Positions 3,650 to 7,793 of a stretch of DNA of 7,793 bases are shown one piece after another. The stretch's first letter is position 1. Each line of letters starts with the position of its first letter. The notes beneath the pieces are model-generated. The model was given only the letters and a program-made list of their open reading frames with translations, was not told the origin of the DNA and made no database searches. A program made the position numbers and the translations under genes. The stretch is from Parvibaculum sp. (GTDB lineage: Bacteria > Pseudomonadota > Alphaproteobacteria > Parvibaculales > Parvibaculaceae): contig JACIYQ010000187.1 of the NCBI GenBank assembly GCA_014359855.1, positions 1-7,793 on the forward strand, read 5' to 3'.

Positions 3650-6550
3650 ATGTCCACCGATACGACGTCCAAAGACACGACCTCGGAAGATGCAGGCCGC
3701 GACTATCGCGACACGCTTTTCCTCCCCAAGACCGATTTTCCGATGAAGGCGGGGCTGCCCGTCCGCGAGCCCGAATGGCTGGCGCGCTGGCAGAAGCTCG
3801 ACCTCTACAAGCGCCTGCGCGAAGAGGCGAAGGGCCGCGAGACCTTCGTCCTGCATGACGGGCCCCCTTACGCGAACGGCAACATCCATATCGGCCATGC
3901 GCTGAACAAGGTTCTGAAGGACATCGTCGTCCGCTCGCAGCAGATGATGGGCAAGGACGCGGCTTACGTTCCGGGCTGGGACTGCCACGGGCTGCCGATC
4001 GAATGGCAGATCGAGGAGAAGTACCGCAAGAAGGGCCTGAACAAGGACGAGGTGCCCGCGCTCGAGTTCCGCCGCGAATGCCGCGAATTCGCCCAAGGCT
4101 GGGTCGATGTGCAGAAGGAAGAGTTCAAGCGCCTCGGCGTTTCCGGCGAGTGGGACAATCCCTACCTCACCATGTCCTTCGACGCCGAAGCGAAGATCGT
4201 CGAGGAATTCCAGAAGTTCCTGATGAACGGCTCGCTCTATCGCGGCTCGAAGCCCGTCATGTGGTCGGTGGTGGAAAAGACCGCGCTGGCGGAAGCGGAG
4301 GTCGAGTATCACGATCACCAGAGCCACACGATCTGGGTGAAGTTTCCGGTGCAATCCGTCGTAAGAGACGGTGCAAAGATGGATGCGGATCTGCTCAATT
4401 CGAAAATCGTCATCTGGACGACGACGCCTTGGACGATTCCGGCGAACCGCGCGATCTCCTATTCGCCGAAGATCGCCTACGGCCTCTATGAAGTGAAGGC
4501 GACGGGCGAAAAACTCGCGCTCGCCGATGCGCTCGCGGCGCAGGTCGCGAAGGACGCCGGTATCGAGGACTGGACACGTCTGCGCGATGTCACTGCCGAT
4601 GAACTGAGTGGTGTTGTTTGTAAGCATCCTTTCCACGGTCAGGGCTACGACTTCGGCGTGCCGCTGCTCGCCGGCGATCATGTGACGGAAGAGGCCGGCA
4701 CCGGTTTCGTGCATACGGCGCCCGGCCACGGCCAGGACGACTACATGATCTGGGTCGAGAATTTCGGCGCGAAGGAAATCCCCGAAACGGTGAACGAGGA
4801 GGGCGTCTATTACGATCATGTGCCGCTCTTCGCGGGGAAGTTCGTCCTCACGCGGCAGGGCAAGGAAGGCAACGCCAATGCGGCCGTCATCGAGGAACTG
4901 GAAAAGGCCGGCGCGCTTCTCGCCAAGGGCAAGGTGACGCATTCCTATCCCCATTCATGGCGCTCCAAGGCGCCGCTCATCTTCCGCAACACGCCGCAAT
5001 GGTTCGTGGCGATGGATGCGAAAGTGGAAGCGGCGGGCGGCAAGCCCTTCCGTCAGGTGGCTTTGGAAGAAATCGAGAAGGTGCGCTGGGTGCCTGCGCG
5101 CAACCGCAACCGCATTTACTCGATGGTCGAGACCCGGCCCGACTGGGTGCTGTCGCGCCAGCGTGCCTGGGGCGTGCCGCTCACGCTCTTCGTCAATGCG
5201 AAGACCGGCGAGTTGCTGCGCGACCCGAAAGTCAATGCGCGCATCGTGGATGCGGTGGCGAAGGAAGGCGCGGATGCCTGGTTCGAGCGCCCGGCGAGCG
5301 ACTTCCTCGGCAACGAGTATAACGAAGCCGATTACGAGCGCGTGACGGACATTCTGGACGTCTGGTTCGATTCAGGGTCCACCCATGCTTTCGTTCTGGA
5401 GGCACGGGGGCTCCCGTCGCCCGCCGATCTCTATCTCGAAGGCTCCGACCAGCATCGCGGCTGGTTCCAGTCGTCGCTGCTCGAAAGCTGCGGCACACGC
5501 GGCCGCGCGCCTTACAAGCAGGTTCTCACCCATGGCTTCACCATGGACGAGAAGGGCCGCAAGATGTCGAAGTCGCTCGGCAACGTCATCGCGCCGCAGA
5601 AGATCGTCGAGCAGAACGGTGCGGACATCCTGCGCCTCTGGGTCGCGAACACGGATTACTGGGAAGACCACAACATCGGCAACGACATCGTCAAGTCGAA
5701 TGTCGAGGCCTACCGCAAGCTCCGCAACACCTTCCGTTATCTGCTCGGTAATCTCTCGGGCTTCGACGATGCGGAACGTGTCGACGTCGCCGGCATGCCG
5801 GAACTCGAACGCGTGATCCTGCATCGCCTTGCCGAACTCGATGAGCTCGTGCGCAAGGCTTACATGGATTACGACTTCAAGCGCGTGGCGCACACATTGT
5901 CGAACTTCATGAATGTCGAGCTCTCGGCCTTCTATTTCGACATCCGCAAGGACGCGCTTTATTGCGATGCGCCGTCGGCGATCCGCCGCCGCGCCTGCCG
6001 CACGGTGCTCGATCACCTGTTCTCCCATCTGACGGCCTGGCTCGCGCCTGTGCTCTGTTTCACGGTGGAAGAGGTCTGGCTCTCGCGCTTCCCGTCCGAT
6101 ACGGATTCGGTTCACCTGCGCACCTTCCCGGAAATCCCGGCGGAGTGGCGCAATGAAGCCCTGTCCGAGAAGTGGAAGAAGGTGCGCGAACTCCGCCGTG
6201 TCGTGACGGGCGCCCTCGAAGTCGAGCGCCGCGAGAAGCGGATCGGCGCGAGCCTCGAAGCGGCGCCGGAAGTCTTCGTCTCGCGCCCCGATCTCGTGGA
6301 AGCGATGAAGGGCGTCGACCTCGCCGAAATCGCGATCACCAGTCAGGCGACACTCGTCGAAGGAGAAGGCCCGGCGGATGCATGGAGGCTCGACGACGTG
6401 CCCGGCGTTGCCGTGGTACCGAAGCTCGCCGAGGGGCGCAAATGCGCGCGCTCCTGGCGCATCCTGCCGGAAGTCGGCAGCGATCCGGACTATCCGGACC
6501 TGTCGCTGCGCGATGCGACGGCGGTTCGCGAATACGACGCGCAGCGCTGA
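3650..6550 (+). CDS. ileS: Isoleucyl-tRNA synthetase, 966 aa
   Basis: This cytoplasmic class Ia synthetase charges tRNA-Ile and edits mischarged valine. The nucleotide-binding HIGH motif is at residues 80-83 and KMSKS at 638-642. The CP1 editing domain between them has TTPWTIPANR near 258-267 and GTGFVHTAPGHGQDDY near 350-365. The catalytic core includes DVWFDSGS (about 570) and LEGSDQHRGWFQSSLL (about 595-610). The anticodon-binding helical domain follows from about 690. At 966 aa it has the usual bacterial length. The C-terminal zinc finger is degenerate: E. coli-type CxxC-x16-CxxC reads C932xxS935 ... S952xxD955 here, so one of four ligands remains. The start at 3650 is set by AGGA at 3640-3643, six bases upstream. 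lspA follows after 19 bases. Upstream sequence suggests control by an isoleucine-codon leader and attenuator. Confidence 0.99.
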   Translation: MSTDTTSKDTTSEDAGRDYRDTLFLPKTDFPMKAGLPVREPEWLARWQKLDLYKRLREEAKGRETFVLHDGPPYANGNIHIGHALNKVLKDIVVRSQQMMGKDAAYVPGWDCHGLPIEWQIEEKYRKKGLNKDEVPALEFRRECREFAQGWVDVQKEEFKRLGVSGEWDNPYLTMSFDAEAKIVEEFQKFLMNGSLYRGSKPVMWSVVEKTALAEAEVEYHDHQSHTIWVKFPVQSVVRDGAKMDADLLNSKIVIWTTTPWTIPANRAISYSPKIAYGLYEVKATGEKLALADALAAQVAKDAGIEDWTRLRDVTADELSGVVCKHPFHGQGYDFGVPLLAGDHVTEEAGTGFVHTAPGHGQDDYMIWVENFGAKEIPETVNEEGVYYDHVPLFAGKFVLTRQGKEGNANAAVIEELEKAGALLAKGKVTHSYPHSWRSKAPLIFRNTPQWFVAMDAKVEAAGGKPFRQVALEEIEKVRWVPARNRNRIYSMVETRPDWVLSRQRAWGVPLTLFVNAKTGELLRDPKVNARIVDAVAKEGADAWFERPASDFLGNEYNEADYERVTDILDVWFDSGSTHAFVLEARGLPSPADLYLEGSDQHRGWFQSSLLESCGTRGRAPYKQVLTHGFTMDEKGRKMSKSLGNVIAPQKIVEQNGADILRLWVANTDYWEDHNIGNDIVKSNVEAYRKLRNTFRYLLGNLSGFDDAERVDVAGMPELERVILHRLAELDELVRKAYMDYDFKRVAHTLSNFMNVELSAFYFDIRKDALYCDAPSAIRRRACRTVLDHLFSHLTAWLAPVLCFTVEEVWLSRFPSDTDSVHLRTFPEIPAEWRNEALSEKWKKVRELRRVVTGALEVERREKRIGASLEAAPEVFVSRPDLVEAMKGVDLAEIAITSQATLVEGEGPADAWRLDDVPGVAVVPKLAEGRKCARSWRILPEVGSDPDYPDLSLRDATAVREYDAQR

Positions 6551-6569
6551 GAGCGGGAAAGAGGGAAAG

Positions 6570-7121
6570 ATGGCCGGCATGAGCCGCGAAACCTTCTGGG
6601 GCCCATGGTCCCTCTTCGGCTCGCTGGTCGCGCTGGCCGGCTTCGGCGTCGACCGCCTGAACAAGTGGTGGATGATCGAGGTCTATGACATCGCCTCGCG
6701 CGGGCGCGTCGAGGTGACGTCCTTTTTCGACCTGGTCATGGCCTGGAACCTGGGCGTGAGCTACGGCCTCTTTCAGGCGCAGACGGCGCTCGGCGTGGCG
6801 ATCCTCGCGGGCTTTGCGATCGCGGTCATTATCGGCCTTGGCCTCTGGCTGGCCAGGGTCGAATACCGGGTGACCGCCATCGCCATCGGTCTCATTCTCG
6901 GCGGCGCGCTTGGGAATGTTTACGACCGCATTTTTTATGGCGCCGTGGCCGACTTTTTTAGTTTTCACGCCTTCGGATTTTACTGGTATATCTTCAATAT
7001 CGCCGACGTGTGGATAGCTTTGGGCGTAGCGCTCATCATCCTCGAATCGGTCTGGCCGGGCCTTGTGGGCGCCGGCAAAAAGGACAGCCCAAACGGGAAG
7101 TCGGGCGACAAGCCGGCCTGA
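6570..7121 (+). CDS. lspA: Lipoprotein signal peptidase (signal peptidase II), 183 aa
   Basis: This inner-membrane aspartyl protease cuts the signal peptide from diacylglyceryl-modified prolipoproteins just before the lipobox cysteine. About four membrane helices are visible (roughly residues 13-31, 68-93, 100-118 and 139-162). Family motifs are VDRLNKWW with Asp28, AWNLGVSYGLF (58-68), GGALGNVYDR (111-120), VADFF with Asp128 and FNIADVWIALG with Asp146. Asp128 and Asp146 are 18 residues apart, as are the two catalytic aspartates of E. coli LspA (123 and 141). A hydrophilic Lys/Gly/Asp tail of about 15 residues ends the protein. The start at 6570 has GAGGG four bases upstream; the in-frame ATG at 6579 is a weaker alternative. 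The gene lies 19 bases behind ileS, the common ileS-lspA pairing, and 53 bases before a lipoprotein gene, so co-transcription is likely. Confidence 0.97.
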   Translation: MAGMSRETFWGPWSLFGSLVALAGFGVDRLNKWWMIEVYDIASRGRVEVTSFFDLVMAWNLGVSYGLFQAQTALGVAILAGFAIAVIIGLGLWLARVEYRVTAIAIGLILGGALGNVYDRIFYGAVADFFSFHAFGFYWYIFNIADVWIALGVALIILESVWPGLVGAGKKDSPNGKSGDKPA

Positions 7122-7159
7122 GCGGCGCCAAACGGGCAGAACCGGCAAAAGCCACGACC

Positions 7160-7165
7160 AAGGAG
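7160..7165 (+). promoter_or_regulatory. Ribosome-binding site that fixes a GTG start
   Basis: AAGGAG stands nine bases before GTG at 7175-7177. It is the best Shine-Dalgarno match in the window. It selects a start that gives a proper N-terminal lipoprotein signal, whereas the open frame extends far upstream into lspA. Confidence 0.8.
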
Positions 7166-7174
7166 AGCCAAGAC

Positions 7175-7780
7175 GTGACTATCGAAGCGAATATCTCCCG
7201 CGTTGCCGGGTGGAGCGCAAAGTTGAGCCTTTTCGCCGCGCTCTCGCTTTCTCTGGCCGCCTGTGGCGGCGAGAGTCTTAGTGACACGCTTGGTTATGGC
7301 AAATCTACTCCGGACGAATTCGCCATCGTGACCAAGGCGCCCCTCGTCATTCCGCCGGATTATTCGCTGCGTCCGCCGCAGCCCGGCGCGCCGCGGCCGC
7401 AGGAAATGGAACTTCAGCCCTCGCTCGGTGCGCAGCGCGCCCTGATCGGCGAGGAAGCGCTCTCCGCCGTAAATGTCGGCCCGGCGCGCAGCCAGGGCGA
7501 GCAGGTCCTTCTTCAGGAGACCGGCGCCGAACAGGCCGATCCGCGCATCCGCCAGGTCGTCAATGCCGAGACCCGCTCGCTGGTCGAACGCGATAAATCC
7601 TTCGTCGACGACGTCATCTTCTGGAAGAAGGATGGCCCCGCGCCCGACGAACGGCTCGTGAATCCGGTGGAAGAGAACGAGCGCATCCAGCAGAACGAAG
7701 CGGAAGGCAAGCCCGTGACCGAGGGCGAGACGCCGACCGTTACACCGAAGAAGGAAGGCTGGCTCTCCGGCATCTTCTGA
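7175..7780 (+). CDS. bamF: DUF3035 lipoprotein, BamF-like component of the outer-membrane beta-barrel assembly complex, 201 aa
   Basis: This is an outer-membrane lipoprotein of the alphaproteobacterial Bam machinery, which folds beta-barrel proteins. The protein starts at GTG 7175, and residues 1-29 form a signal peptide with Arg9/Lys16 and a Leu/Ser/Ala core. LAAC at 27-30 is the lipobox, so Cys30 is the lipidated residue. The next residue is Gly rather than Asp, which favours export to the outer membrane. The DUF3035 signature follows: PDEFAIVTKAPLVIPPDY (about 46-63), then LRPPQPGAPRPQE, and a mostly polar, Glu/Gln-rich helical remainder (RSLVERDKSFVDDVIFW, about 134-150). It ends with a short hydrophobic GWLSGIF. 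No membrane helix is present after the signal. It follows lspA by 53 bases, and LspA would be its processing enzyme. The family link is by pattern recognition, and the exact Bam role is known mainly from Caulobacter. Confidence 0.87.
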   Translation: MTIEANISRVAGWSAKLSLFAALSLSLAACGGESLSDTLGYGKSTPDEFAIVTKAPLVIPPDYSLRPPQPGAPRPQEMELQPSLGAQRALIGEEALSAVNVGPARSQGEQVLLQETGAEQADPRIRQVVNAETRSLVERDKSFVDDVIFWKKDGPAPDERLVNPVEENERIQQNEAEGKPVTEGETPTVTPKKEGWLSGIF

Positions 7781-7793
7781 GCGAAGGGATATC

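Noticed and set aside
3491..4954. Long minus-strand frame (487 codons) over the start of ileS
   Set aside because: It is antisense to IleS, whose HIGH motif and editing domain are unambiguous. The frame exists because G+C-rich coding DNA has few stops on the opposite strand.
5372..6664. Long minus-strand frame (430 codons) over the end of ileS
   Set aside because: It is an antisense shadow of ileS and the lspA start; no family pattern or ribosome-binding site supports it.
7010..7174. Upstream extension of the DUF3035 frame into lspA
   Set aside because: The GTG at 7175 has an ideal AAGGAG site and gives a correct lipoprotein signal peptide. The extension would bury the signal sequence and overlap lspA.

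Overview
The window is G+C-rich, gene-dense bacterial DNA. It most likely comes from an alphaproteobacterium. The best indicator is the last gene, a DUF3035/BamF-type lipoprotein, a family essentially confined to Alphaproteobacteria, placed directly behind ileS-lspA. The periplasmic PheC-type cyclohexadienyl dehydratase and the palindromic GGCGAAAGCC intergenic repeat fit a proteobacterium of this kind. I cannot name the genus.

Layout. Positions 1-120 hold the C-terminal end of a plus-strand gene, probably the RNA 2',3'-cyclic phosphodiesterase thpR. An intact IS5-family insertion sequence follows at about 143-1318, with its transposase on the minus strand. It sits between the ends of two convergent genes and appears to split a palindrome there. 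Next, on the minus strand, come an alpha/beta hydrolase with an unusual C-terminal tail (1331-2428), a repeat-bearing spacer (2429-2651), and a PheC-like periplasmic enzyme (2652-3419). The 230-bp divergent region (3420-3649) separates pheC from a plus-strand run of ileS (3650-6550), lspA (6570-7121) and bamF-like DUF3035 (7175-7780). The last three are closely spaced and probably co-transcribed.

How the genes fit together. IleS charges tRNA-Ile. LspA removes signal peptides from prolipoproteins. The BamF-like protein is a lipoprotein with a clear lipobox, so it is a predicted LspA client, and it belongs to the outer-membrane beta-barrel assembly machinery. PheC makes phenylalanine precursors, apparently in the periplasm, and has no ABC-transporter partners here.

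The most interesting signal is in the ileS leader. A 23-codon open frame (3506-3577) carries three isoleucine codons (ATA, ATC, ATT) within five codons. Its 3' end runs into a long G+C-rich stem (3562-3606) followed by TTTT. This looks like an isoleucine-responsive transcription attenuator for the isoleucyl-tRNA synthetase. Also notable are an IleS C-terminal zinc site that has lost three of four cysteines, a solute-binding-fold protein that reads as an enzyme, and the insertion sequence occupying the centre of a palindrome.
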